This document shows, piece by piece, positions 8,751-17,397 of a stretch of DNA of 64,000 nt (position 1 is its first letter; each line of letters opens with the position of its first letter). The stretch lies in assembly GCF_001437155.1 (NCBI RefSeq), contig NZ_JQAR01000002.1, positions 124,001 through 188,000 on the forward strand, given 5' to 3'. The notes under the pieces are model-generated. The model did not search any database, had not been told where the DNA came from, and was given only the letters and a program-made list of their open reading frames with translations. The DNA comes from Liquorilactobacillus mali. Lineage in GTDB: Bacteria > Bacillota > Bacilli > Lactobacillales > Lactobacillaceae. The position numbers and the translations under genes are program-made.

Positions 8751-8785
8751 CACGAGTTTGCAAAATAAAATTTTTAGATGGGTAC

Positions 8786-8853
8786 AAAAAAGAAGCTAGG
8801 TCAAAATTTTGATCTAACTTCTTTTTATTTAGTATAAACTTGTTTCATAAGTC
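8786..8853 (+). repeat. Dispersed repeat copy A: terminator hairpin plus CATAAGTC tail
   Basis: Stem GAAGCTAGGTCAAAA / TTTTGATCTAACTTC (about 8792-8822) with A- and T-runs, followed by ATAAAC and CATAAGTC (8846-8853). It is the terminator between the converging trio and ppx genes. Its tail matches copies at 16.0, 44.7, 45.9 and 50.5 kb. Confidence 0.75.
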
Positions 8854-8960
8854 GAACTATAAATTATATAGAGTAAGGAGTACCCAACTCTGAATTTGCT
8901 AACTTTAATTTATAAAGTGTACTCATTTGAATGTTTATCTGATTCTAAAGGTACTAAATA

Positions 8961-9890
8961 TCATTTCTTTTTCTTGTCCATAAAATCAAACAATGCACCT
9001 TCACGCAATCCATGATTCGAAAATAGTATTTGTGGAATATGTAGTGTTCGCATGATTAGAGAAATCGGTGTAAGCCCACCTACGATAACATCAGCACGTG
9101 CCTTAGCTAGTCCAGGAATCTTTTCCCTTTCGCTCTTATCCAAGTCTACCAATTCAGCAAAAATATCAAAAGCGGCATCACTGCTTAATATAAATCCATG
9201 AACATCTGGGGGATTTTCGGCATCAATTTTACGGCGTGCAATCTTTGCTAAGGTACGATTACTTCCCCCAAGAACCACAAGCTTGGTTCTATGAGCCTCT
9301 ACTAGCCAATCAACGCCTGTCAAAGCTTTTTCCACATCGGTCATCGCAAGGAATAATTCAGAAGCCTTAATCTTGTTATCGAGGTTGAAAGCTTGGGAAA
9401 TAGTTACAGATCCGAATGGGAGACTTATCAAATGAGCAACTTGATTTTGCTTTACCAGAATCAGTTCTGTACTTGCACCACCCGTATCCATAATTAGACA
9501 CTCTTCACCGACATCTAAAGTTCGGGTTACACCCAAGAAATCTAAGTAGGCTTCGCGTTCGCCTGTGATTACTTCAAAATCGATACCGACCTTTTCTTTT
9601 ACAAGTTGTAAGAATTCGGCTTGATTGGTAGCAGCCCGAACAGCCGCAGTTGCTAATGCCTCAATATGAAGGTGAGGAAGCTTCTCATAAACTTTTTCAA
9701 ATTTTTCAAGAGCTTCCAGTGTTCGCTTAATGGGTTCTTCTTGGAGAACTTTTTTTTCACCCATATTTTCCGAAAGACGAACCATTTCTTTTAATTGGTG
9801 AGTAACCTTGGTTGTACCATCATCTGCGATCTGAGTTATAGTCATTCTGACTGAATTAGATCCAAGGTCAATCACCGCAAAATTAATCAT
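8961..9890 (-). CDS. ppx: Exopolyphosphatase (short Ppx/GppA form)
   Basis: Hydrolyses terminal phosphate from polyphosphate; the GppA activity on pppGpp is the alternative. 309 residues, so only the two ASKHA-fold domains and no C-terminal HD domain. Phosphate-binding loops are intact: VIDLGSNSVRM (about 6-16), MDTGGASTEL (about 141-150), LPFGSV and LGGSNRTLAKI. The start at ATG 9890 has GGAGGAG upstream; longer in-frame starts run into ppk. Last gene of the leftward operon, four bases after ppk. Confidence 0.9.
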   Translation of the reverse strand: MINFAVIDLGSNSVRMTITQIADDGTTKVTHQLKEMVRLSENMGEKKVLQEEPIKRTLEALEKFEKVYEKLPHLHIEALATAAVRAATNQAEFLQLVKEKVGIDFEVITGEREAYLDFLGVTRTLDVGEECLIMDTGGASTELILVKQNQVAHLISLPFGSVTISQAFNLDNKIKASELFLAMTDVEKALTGVDWLVEAHRTKLVVLGGSNRTLAKIARRKIDAENPPDVHGFILSSDAAFDIFAELVDLDKSEREKIPGLAKARADVIVGGLTPISLIMRTLHIPQILFSNHGLREGALFDFMDKKKK

Positions 9891-9894
9891 TTCT

Positions 9895-12054
9895 TTACTC
9901 CTCCTTGCCACTACCAGAGAGACGTGCAGAACCGTCATGATGGGTCATCGGAATAAAAGTTGAGGTATTCCTTTTTTCTGCACGTTGCTGGTCTAGTAGT
10001 AATTGATTTTTTCGTTCTGCCTCTTTTATAAAGTGTTCCTGTGCATTCAGACGCGTGTGGCCACGACGGTCTATATGTGTGAAAATGTCTCCATGCAGCA
10101 TACGCGTCTTTACATTATCATCCCACATTGTCCCAAAAATTGAAATGATTTTGTGTCTGATACCGTCATCAAGGGCAGGGAATAACAGCTCAACCCTGCG
10201 ATTAAGGTTTCTTGTCATCATATCAGCACTAGAGAGATAGACATCTTCATTTCCTTCATTATAGAAGTAATAGATGCGACTGTGTTCGAGAAAGCGTCCA
10301 ACAATTGAGTGCACTTCTATGTTATCACTGACACCTGGAATTTCTGTTTTTAAGCAGCATATTCCACGGACAATCAGTTGAATCTTGACTCCGGCCGCAG
10401 AGGCCTCATACAAGTGTTCAATAATCTTTTGATCGGACAAGGAATTCATCTTCATCTTAATGACAGCCTTGTGGCCTGATTTTGCAGCCAAGATCTCATC
10501 ATCGATCTTTTTATCAATAAACGTTCGAATACGTTTGGGAGAAATATGCAATTTATGGAAATACGGTGGTTCTGAATAGCCTGAGAGCATGTTGAATAAA
10601 TTAGAGGCATCAGTTCCAATATCATTATTAGCAGTAATAATACCCATATCTGTATAGAAGTTGGCAGTCACATCGTTATAATTACCAGTTCCAAGGTGAA
10701 TGTACCTGCGAATTCCATCGTCATCATGACGAATAACTAAGGCAATTTTACAGTGTGTTTTTAATCCAACAAGGCCATAGATAACATGGCAGCCCATCTT
10801 TTCAAGCTGTTTAGCCCAGTGAACATTATTTTCCTCATCAAATCTGGCCTTTACTTCAACAAGCACCGTAACTTGTTTGCCATGCTGCGCTGCAAGTCCA
10901 AGATAATTAATAATTGGTGACTTGCCAGAAACACGATAAAGTGTCATTTTGATTGCTAACACATTTGGATCAGTTGCTGCCTGACCTATAAAGTTCACGA
11001 CTGAATCAAAGGAATCATAGGGATGGTGCATGAATAAATCCTTTTTTCTGATAGCCGCAAAGAAATTTTTGTTATTTGACAGGGATGGTTCGATAAATGA
11101 TCTGAATTTCGAATATCTCAACTCAGGATGTCCCTCTACCAAGCCAGGTAATTTCTTTAAGAAAGTTAGATCAACCGGTCCATTAACTTCATAGACTGCT
11201 TTTTTATCAACATCTAATGTTTCAATCAATCTTGTTTTTAAGCGGTTATGCATCGAATTTTCGATCTCTAAACGCATCACGCCACCGTGTTCACGTTTTT
11301 TCAGTTGGCGTTGAACTTCCCGCAGCAAATCAGAAGTGTCTTCTTCAGCAACATCCAAGTCCATATCACGAATCACACGATATGTAGAAGCATCGCTGAC
11401 CTTGTATCCAATGAAGAGACTACCAATGAATTCCTTGATAATATCTTCAAGCAGCATGAAGGTATTTTCTTCATGCGGTAATCTGATAATTCTTGCGAAG
11501 ACATCAGGAATCCTAACGGTTGCAAAGCGCCGGTTTTTCTTGTTATCAGTTTCATGGAGACGCACCGCAATATTCAATGAATTATTACTGATGAAAGGGA
11601 AGGGACGAGATGAATCATCAGCTAAAGGCGTCAGAACCGGATATAATTCATCATTAAAGTAACGCTGAATGAATTTATATTGTTCTTCAGTAGTCTCTGA
11701 TGGAGCAATTATCTTGATATTGCTTTTTTCCAACTGCGGTATCAGTGAGCGGTTGTATGTTGTATAGCGTCGTGTAACCATCTCTTGTTCTTTTTCATTG
11801 ATTTTGTCGATTTGTTCTTTAGGTGTCATCCCTGAGGCGTCGGTAGTTTTAATGTTTACAGAGTACATTTTATTCAAGGAAGCAACTCTAACCATGAAAA
11901 ACTCATCGACATTACTTTGTGTAATCCCAAGAAAATTTGCACGTTCAAGCAGTGGATTCTCAGAATCGCGTGCTTCCTCAAGAACACGTTCGTTGAATTC
12001 CAGCCAACTTAATTCGCGATTTTTGAAATAACTCTGCTTATCAAATTTACTCAT
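9895..12054 (-). CDS. ppk: Polyphosphate kinase 1
   Basis: Membrane-associated enzyme that reversibly makes polyphosphate from ATP. 719 residues, typical PPK1 length. Visible: N-terminal NRELSWLEFNERVLEEA, the head domain, and the two phospholipase-D-like catalytic domains with the autophosphorylated His in KTHCKIALV (about 436-444) and RRYIHLGTGNYN. The second catalytic His is probably in FLEHSRIYYF (about 586-595). The ATG overlaps the upstream Ppx-like stop by four bases (ATGA), with GGAGG before it. Polyphosphate synthesis here is paired with a hydrolase in one transcript. Confidence 0.95.
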   Translation of the reverse strand: MSKFDKQSYFKNRELSWLEFNERVLEEARDSENPLLERANFLGITQSNVDEFFMVRVASLNKMYSVNIKTTDASGMTPKEQIDKINEKEQEMVTRRYTTYNRSLIPQLEKSNIKIIAPSETTEEQYKFIQRYFNDELYPVLTPLADDSSRPFPFISNNSLNIAVRLHETDNKKNRRFATVRIPDVFARIIRLPHEENTFMLLEDIIKEFIGSLFIGYKVSDASTYRVIRDMDLDVAEEDTSDLLREVQRQLKKREHGGVMRLEIENSMHNRLKTRLIETLDVDKKAVYEVNGPVDLTFLKKLPGLVEGHPELRYSKFRSFIEPSLSNNKNFFAAIRKKDLFMHHPYDSFDSVVNFIGQAATDPNVLAIKMTLYRVSGKSPIINYLGLAAQHGKQVTVLVEVKARFDEENNVHWAKQLEKMGCHVIYGLVGLKTHCKIALVIRHDDDGIRRYIHLGTGNYNDVTANFYTDMGIITANNDIGTDASNLFNMLSGYSEPPYFHKLHISPKRIRTFIDKKIDDEILAAKSGHKAVIKMKMNSLSDQKIIEHLYEASAAGVKIQLIVRGICCLKTEIPGVSDNIEVHSIVGRFLEHSRIYYFYNEGNEDVYLSSADMMTRNLNRRVELLFPALDDGIRHKIISIFGTMWDDNVKTRMLHGDIFTHIDRRGHTRLNAQEHFIKEAERKNQLLLDQQRAEKRNTSTFIPMTHHDGSARLSGSGKEE

Positions 12055-13559
12055 TGTAATTGCCTCCGTTGTTTTAAAATTGCCTTCAAACCAAATACTT
12101 TTTCAAAAAGTTTTGCCTTATTACTGAAAGACCATTGTTCTAGGGCAATATTCTGATTTGAATATGCAAAAATAATTAATTCTGTTTCGTGCAATGACAC
12201 TGATATTTTGCGAATCTTTTCTTCTCGTGAGTCATCTAAAGCATCAGCAATACGTAAGAAGGAAGATAACTTAGCTACTTTCATTTGGACATCTGGATCA
12301 AGATTCCTAAAATGAGTATCATTTGAAGATGGTGATTCACTACTATGATAACGTGCTATTTCAGCAATAATCAAATTTTCAGTATTTGACAGGCCTAAGA
12401 CCTTTGTAGACTGCAAGATATAGGCAGAATGATTATAATGACCCTGTTGATTGATATAGTTACCAATATCAGCGAGAATGCAGGATACCTGCAGCAACAG
12501 ACGTTCTCTCTGACCAAGATGATGCAGTTTCTTTAATTGATCGAATAGATGCATAGCAATCAAAGTGACGTTTTTTCTATGTGATTTGCTTGTAAGATAA
12601 CGGGTAGCCATGTTTTCAGCTGTGGTCAAGATTAATTCATCGAAGTTTTGTTTTCTTAGCCCAATGCGCTGAGCACGTTCGATTGCCAAACCATCAGAAA
12701 CCGTGATATCGGTCAAAATAATATTACGTGCTTTAGTTAATTTCACGATCTTGTGTAGCAATAAAAAATATGAGGTGACACTTGTTATCACATTTTCATC
12801 AACTTCAAAATAATCCATCAAGAATTGGTCAGAAGCATTAGTGACTTTCCGATAGAGATTGTTAAATTCCTCAAGCGGCATCGTATAGGAAGTCTGATCG
12901 TAAGGAATGAATTTCTTATTAATTATTAATGCATCTTGTAAAATCAGATTGGAAGGCATTGTTTGATTTGCAAAAACATGTTTAAGATGTTCAAGCTTGC
13001 TCCCAATGTAATCATCAAGTACAGCTATTGGGTTGTTCATATTAGGCTTTAATGCCACATTAACATCGTAAAGTTGTGCCGAACCTAAATCAATATTCCA
13101 AGTAGAGGCAAACTTTTGGTTACTGAATTGTGACAAGGAAACACGTTCAGAACCTAGACTCAATAGGAATGTTAGGGATGAACTAATTTTTTTAAAATTA
13201 TCTAGATGTGTAATAATAGCAGCAGCTTTGTAATAGGTTAGTTGGCTTGTGTTCAGCCAGTGAACTTTTAATGTTGTACGAACATAGATTTGCTCACCCA
13301 AGTAGCGAGCACTAATATCATCCAAAGATTGCTGGTTGCCCCAGAAACGATAATTTTTGACACCATATTCCTTTAAAATGAGTAAGAAACCATTAAGTGC
13401 CATCGTAATAGCTTGGACATTGTGTTGATATTCATATGTGTGATTACTGTAAAAATTGGACGTAACATCTTCTACGATCGAGAAATCGTTCAAATCAACG
13501 ATAGAGAGCTTAAGTTGTCTAGGAGTCATATAAATGATACCGTATAGCTTCTTTACCAC
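12051..13559 (-). CDS. Ppx/GppA-like protein with C-terminal HD-type domain, degenerate ATPase loops
   Basis: About 502 residues, first gene of the polyphosphate operon. The C-terminal third (about 330-500) matches the HD-like domain of long exopolyphosphatases (segment LADIGNYINQQGHYNHSAYIL-like), though the usual His-Glu/His-Asp is Ala-Asp. The N-terminal two thirds align in layout with Ppx, but the DxGSNS loop is absent near the N terminus and the second loop DIGGGSTE reads SLGSERVS. It may bind polyP or regulate rather than hydrolyse. GTG 13559 is preferred because GAGGTG lies six bases upstream; a GTG at 13568 would sit within that site. Confidence 0.75.
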   Translation of the reverse strand: MVKKLYGIIYMTPRQLKLSIVDLNDFSIVEDVTSNFYSNHTYEYQHNVQAITMALNGFLLILKEYGVKNYRFWGNQQSLDDISARYLGEQIYVRTTLKVHWLNTSQLTYYKAAAIITHLDNFKKISSSLTFLLSLGSERVSLSQFSNQKFASTWNIDLGSAQLYDVNVALKPNMNNPIAVLDDYIGSKLEHLKHVFANQTMPSNLILQDALIINKKFIPYDQTSYTMPLEEFNNLYRKVTNASDQFLMDYFEVDENVITSVTSYFLLLHKIVKLTKARNIILTDITVSDGLAIERAQRIGLRKQNFDELILTTAENMATRYLTSKSHRKNVTLIAMHLFDQLKKLHHLGQRERLLLQVSCILADIGNYINQQGHYNHSAYILQSTKVLGLSNTENLIIAEIARYHSSESPSSNDTHFRNLDPDVQMKVAKLSSFLRIADALDDSREEKIRKISVSLHETELIIFAYSNQNIALEQWSFSNKAKLFEKVFGLKAILKQRRQLQ

Positions 13560-13925
13560 AATATTCACCTCAAATTTTAGTTTCTAACTTAATATTAACA
13601 ATTTTTTACTTTTTTTAAAAGAAAGATTATGTAAAGAATAGGTAACTAGGAAGTCCACACACAGAAGGAACCATTTGACAAATTAATATGGCATAATAGA
13701 AATATTTTACTTGTTTGTTCAGGAAACTTTGACGACATCTTTTGGTTAGAACATTTTATAAAAATACAGGTCCAAATAATAAATTGATGTATTTTGACTG
13801 ACAAAATGAACTAATCATGGTAATATTTTATAAGATATTAAAGCATTTTCAATATCAATAGTTTTACATCACCGTATGATAGAAAAAACCGTATAATAAG
13901 ATAATTGATAGGAATGGGAATTTTC
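13560..13925. other. Divergent intergenic region between the polyP operon and ddl
   Basis: AT-rich, no ORF. On the + strand a fair sigma-A promoter can be read: CTGACA (13798-13803), 17 bp, TAATAT (13821-13826). A further TATAAT is at 13892-13897, without a -35. A TTGACA at 13675 has no -10 at the right spacing. I found no clear promoter for the leftward operon. Confidence 0.4.
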
Positions 13926-15053
13926 ATGGAAAAAAAGAAATTACACGTTGCATTGTTTTTTGGAGGTAACTCATCAGAACATGCTGTTTCAAAACGTTCT
14001 GCACACAACATTTACGATGGAATGGATAAGGATAAGTATGATGTATCCGTATTTATGTTTACAAAAAATGGCTACCTTTTGGGAAACAAAGATTCAATGA
14101 GAATTTTTAATGGGGAGGATGAAGACAAAGTTGTTGCTGAAGCAACTGCAAATGTCGATTTTTCTAATCCGCTTGCAAACATTCAAAATATTTCTGAGGT
14201 AAAAGATATTGATGTTTTCTACCCAGTCATTCATGGCAATATGGGTGAAGATGGTACAGTTCAAGGCTTGTTTAGATTATTGAACAAACCATGGATTGGC
14301 AGTGGTGTTGCATCTTCGGGTGTGTCTTTTGACAAGGATCTAACAAAGCAATTATTGACGTTCCATGGTATCCGCAATACGAAATATATAGTAGTTACTC
14401 CAGAAAATCAGGCAGAATATACTTATGAAAAATGTAGTGAGAAGCTTGGGACAACGATGTTTGTCAAACCAGCTCGCCAGGGTTCTTCAGTCGGTATCTA
14501 TAAGGTTGAAAACGAGGCTGAATTTGACAAGGCCGTTAGGGAAGGATTCCACTATGACTTTAAACTACTTGTTGAAGAGGCAATTGATCATCCACGTGAG
14601 GTTGAATGCTCAGTCCTAGGTAATCGCAATGCTAAGGCTTCAAAACTTGGAGCAATCAAGATACCGGAAGATGATGTCTTCTATGACTATAACAATAAGT
14701 TTGTCGATGCTTCGGGTGTTGAATTCCAGATGCCGGTTGAATTACCAGAGAAATTAACTGCAGAAATCAAGCAAATGTCGTTGGATGCTTTCCGTGTGCT
14801 GGGTAATCGTGGTTTGGCAAGAATGGATTTCTTAGTTGACAGTAATAATGTACCTTATTTTGGCGAAGTTAACACATTGCCTGGATTTACAAATATTTCA
14901 TTGTATCCACAGTTATGGGCTGTGTCGGGAATCAAATACAGTGATTTGATTGATCAGTTAATTGAGTTAGCGATTGAAGAATTTAATGATAATGCAAAAC
15001 TTCACTATGATTTTGTCGATCTTGGAGAAGAGAAATTACCAGAGAAAAAATAG
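13926..15053 (+). CDS. ddl: D-alanine--D-lactate/D-alanine ligase, Phe-type
   Basis: ATP-grasp ligase making the terminal depsipeptide or dipeptide of the peptidoglycan precursor. 375 residues from ATG 13926 (longer in-frame starts lack a better ribosome site). Landmarks: FFGGNSSEHAVS near the N terminus, the Ser loop GSGVASSGVSFDK, KPARQGSSVG and the catalytic omega loop YDYNNKF. In this loop Phe259 takes the place of the Tyr (Tyr216 in E. coli DdlB) that favours D-Ala. Family work on Leuconostoc and lactobacilli links Phe here to D-Ala-D-Lac synthesis and intrinsic vancomycin resistance. Stand-alone gene with its own terminator. Confidence 0.93.
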   Translation: MEKKKLHVALFFGGNSSEHAVSKRSAHNIYDGMDKDKYDVSVFMFTKNGYLLGNKDSMRIFNGEDEDKVVAEATANVDFSNPLANIQNISEVKDIDVFYPVIHGNMGEDGTVQGLFRLLNKPWIGSGVASSGVSFDKDLTKQLLTFHGIRNTKYIVVTPENQAEYTYEKCSEKLGTTMFVKPARQGSSVGIYKVENEAEFDKAVREGFHYDFKLLVEEAIDHPREVECSVLGNRNAKASKLGAIKIPEDDVFYDYNNKFVDASGVEFQMPVELPEKLTAEIKQMSLDAFRVLGNRGLARMDFLVDSNNVPYFGEVNTLPGFTNISLYPQLWAVSGIKYSDLIDQLIELAIEEFNDNAKLHYDFVDLGEEKLPEKK

Positions 15054-15201
15054 ATAATACTAATTAAAGCATAATATAAAGCGATACAGCTTGAGCAGCA
15101 ATACAAATTTATGAGATTGTATTATTGCAGTACTATAAGTATTTTATGGGTGAATGCAAAACTTTGACTTATGGAGTACCAACCATATGTGATTAATGAA
15201 G

Positions 15202-15236
15202 AGGGTGTGTCAGTGGGGCATGCCTCTTTTTGTTAT
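15202..15236 (+). terminator. Rho-independent terminator downstream of ddl
   Basis: Imperfect stem starting AAGAGG and closing CCTCTT with an inner GGTGTG/CATGCC pairing, followed by TTTTT. Confidence 0.6.
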
Positions 15237-15292
15237 TATAAAAGAGATAATCATTTTTTTGCGTATTTTCTACATAATGAGGGAGGAATTTG

Positions 15293-15853
15293 ATGAGGTG
15301 TTCATGGGCAACTGGAAATGAATTGCTGATAGCGTATCATGATGAGGAGTGGGGAGTTCCAAAAAAAGATGAAGAGATTCTTTTTGAGATGCTTTCGCTG
15401 GAAATAATGCAAGCAGGTTTGAAGTGGGAAGTGATTTTGAAGAAAAGAGCTGGGTTTAAAGCTGCTTTTCATAATTTTAAGATACAAAAAGTTGCAGAAA
15501 TGACAGAAGAAGATATTCAGCAGTTAATGGCTAACAAAGAAATTATTCGTAATCAGCGAAAGATTCGAGCCATTATTAAAAATGCACAAACTTTGCTTAG
15601 GTTAAAAGAAGAAGGTTTTGATTTTGGGCAATACTTATGGAGTTTTGTCGGAGATAAGCAAATTGTCAATCATTGGGAGTTTGGCGAGCAGGTGCCAGCA
15701 CAAACGGCACTTTCGCAAAAAATTGCAAAAGACATGAAAAAAAGAGGGTTTGCTTTCATTGGCCCAACAATTATTTATTCATTTATGCAAGCGATTGGAA
15801 TGGTCGACGATCACTTGATAAATTGCGAGATAAAAAAGGACAATGGACAATGA
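15293..15853 (+). CDS. tag: DNA-3-methyladenine glycosylase I
   Basis: Base-excision repair enzyme removing 3-methyladenine. 186 residues. Tag landmarks: zinc-ligand Cys in MRCSW at the N terminus, YHDEEWG, LEIMQAGLKWEVILKKR, the helix-hairpin-helix region around FAFIGPTIIYSFMQAIGMV, and a C-terminal DDHLINC supplying the other His/Cys ligands. ATG 15293 follows GGGAGG; a TTG directly before it is less likely. Single-gene unit between two terminators. Confidence 0.93.
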   Translation: MRCSWATGNELLIAYHDEEWGVPKKDEEILFEMLSLEIMQAGLKWEVILKKRAGFKAAFHNFKIQKVAEMTEEDIQQLMANKEIIRNQRKIRAIIKNAQTLLRLKEEGFDFGQYLWSFVGDKQIVNHWEFGEQVPAQTALSQKIAKDMKKRGFAFIGPTIIYSFMQAIGMVDDHLINCEIKKDNGQ

Positions 15854-15984
15854 ATGTAAGTAGAAAATAATTTTATGGAAGAAAAAAGGAAGAATGCTAA
15901 CTACAAAACAAGTTCTGAGCATGACAGTATTTGGTTGCTGTTAAAATTGATAATTGTAAGACATTTGTTTGTGTGGGACAAGGC

Positions 15985-16060
15985 AAAAAAAGAGGAGTCA
16001 GGCTAAAATTAACTTTTAACCGAACTCCTCTTTTTGTTATGCAAATATATTTCATAAATC
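15985..16060 (+). repeat. Dispersed repeat copy B: bidirectional terminator hairpin plus CATAAATC
   Basis: AGAGGAGT (15991-15998) pairs with ACTCCTCT (16024-16031), with an inner GGCTAAAATT/AACTTTTAACC segment and A/T runs on both sides. CATAAATC (16053-16060) matches the CATAAGTC of the other copies. It separates the converging tag and usp genes. The rest of the 15854-16192 gap shows nothing recognisable. Confidence 0.65.
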
Positions 16061-16192
16061 AGAAACTTTTGTCTAAACTTGAATTTTATAGACCAGTACA
16101 CATGACTAGTACACGCATTAAATTTATTTGAACAAGTTAATTAACTTTCAAACTATCTAATCTACTAATCGATCTTAATCTATCTGACTATG

Positions 16193-16660
16193 TTATTCAG
16201 GTTTCTTATTATCTAAATCAGTTCTAACAACAAGAACATCACAGCTTGCGGTTCTTGTGACGTATTCTGTAACCGATCCTAGGAGCAAGCGTTCAACAGC
16301 ATTCAACCCAGTCGCACCGATCATAATTAAATCGGTTTTCAGTTCAGTAGGTTTGTCTTTAGCAATAATTGTTTTTGGTGCACCATATTCGATGGAATAA
16401 GATACATTTTCAACACCGTCGGCTTTAGCTTCACTAATATAATTTTCAATCTTTTTCTTAGCGGTCGCGACAACTTCGTCCACCATGCTAGTGTCGTAAC
16501 TTGAAATATTTTGGAAGGCACGTGTATCAACAACATGAGGTAACTCTAAGTGTGCTTCTTTGCCATTTCTCTTAGCAACAGCAACAGCTTTCTTGAAAGC
16601 CAATTCAGCTTCCTTGGAACCATCGACAGGTACTAGAATATTTTTATATTGTTGTAACAT
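16193..16660 (-). CDS. Universal stress protein UspA family
   Basis: 155-residue Usp domain, a cytosolic nucleotide-binding alpha/beta fold. N-terminal strand YKNILVPVDGSKEAELAF and C-terminal ATP-loop-like stretch MIGATGLNAVERLLLGSVTEYV (G-2X-G-9X-G-S/T pattern) are present, suggesting an ATP-binding Usp. ATG 16660 is chosen because AAAGGGTG lies upstream; an in-frame ATG at 16684 has no site. Role probably in stress survival; no specific partner is evident. Confidence 0.9.
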   Translation of the reverse strand: MLQQYKNILVPVDGSKEAELAFKKAVAVAKRNGKEAHLELPHVVDTRAFQNISSYDTSMVDEVVATAKKKIENYISEAKADGVENVSYSIEYGAPKTIIAKDKPTELKTDLIMIGATGLNAVERLLLGSVTEYVTRTASCDVLVVRTDLDNKKPE

Positions 16661-16740
16661 ACAAATCACCCTTTCATCTTTCAATTCTATTTTACCGCAA
16701 TTTGCTAGAAATCTAAAGCAAAATGGTAGATTATAGTGAA

Positions 16741-17034
16741 CTATTTCTCAATGTAACTAAGCATTAGAATTGGTAAGATTGGAATGATTGCTACATCAAG
16801 AATCAGAATAACAGATAGGAATATTTGGTTGTTAAGTATCAAACTCACAAAGGTCAAAAATGCCAAAATTAGTAGAAGTGTCCCAGTAATTTGGATAATG
16901 ATTCTTAGATCCTTATGCTTTTCAGGATGAAAGAGCATGAAAGGTTCGTTCTTGTGTTTTAGTAGATATAAACTAATAAAAAGTAGCAATATTCCAAGTA
17001 AAAATATGAAAAAGCTTATGATTGTACTTATCAT
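16741..17034 (-). CDS. Small integral membrane protein, unknown function
   Basis: 97 residues with three hydrophobic helices (about 4-25, 47-65 and 72-92) and a short basic loop HKNEPFMLFHPEKHKD between the first two. The family name is not recognised with certainty. ATG 17034 with GAGG seven bases upstream; a GTG directly before is the alternative. It lies between usp and the candidate 6S RNA and is probably its own unit. Confidence 0.65.
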   Translation of the reverse strand: MISTIISFFIFLLGILLLFISLYLLKHKNEPFMLFHPEKHKDLRIIIQITGTLLLILAFLTFVSLILNNQIFLSVILILDVAIIPILPILMLSYIEK

Positions 17035-17104
17035 CACAATTCCTCACAAAAATATAGTATATGTTGTAATCTCTTGAAATCAAAGAAATTAGGATTTGCA
17101 AAAC

Positions 17105-17292
17105 GAAAGAGCCATGCCAAAACAAATGTTTCAGCATAGCCCCTCCTGTCCAAAGAATAAACTTTGGAATCCGTCTAATGCCGTTAATCGTCTCTGTAGT
17201 TGAACCCGCAAACAAGCAGGTGGTTTCTGATAATTTAACTTCTAACTTCCCAAACAGTATGGGCATGTTATCCACAAAATATTTCAAAAGCC
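17105..17292 (-). ncRNA. ssrS: Candidate 6S RNA (ssrS)
   Basis: About 190 bases with strong secondary structure and no plausible gene, directly downstream of rarA, a position known for 6S RNA in several Firmicutes. On the minus strand the ends pair (ACATGCC near 17260 with GGCATG near 17115; CATA/TATG; CTGTT/GACAG). A large open bubble follows, closed by an apical hairpin CCTGC/GCGGG, and a small CCAAAG/CTTTGG hairpin sits in the 3' side of the bubble. This is the 6S layout. TATATA about 8 bases before the 5' end could be the -10. Ends are approximate; the call rests on position and fold. Confidence 0.55.
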
Positions 17293-17397
17293 AAGGTATA
17301 TAATTGTTCGGTCAACCTTACATTGTGAGACAACGCGTACATTTCAGATTATGCTTATATGTTATCATACAAGTTGCCTTTTTTCAAATGTTAACGG

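Noticed and set aside
13675-13697. TTGACA followed by CATAAT as ddl promoter
   Set aside because: Spacing is only 11 bp, too short for sigma-A; the pair at 13798/13821 fits better.
16973-17287. 104-residue reading frame on the minus strand
   Set aside because: It covers the structured candidate 6S RNA, has no ribosome site and no protein-like pattern.
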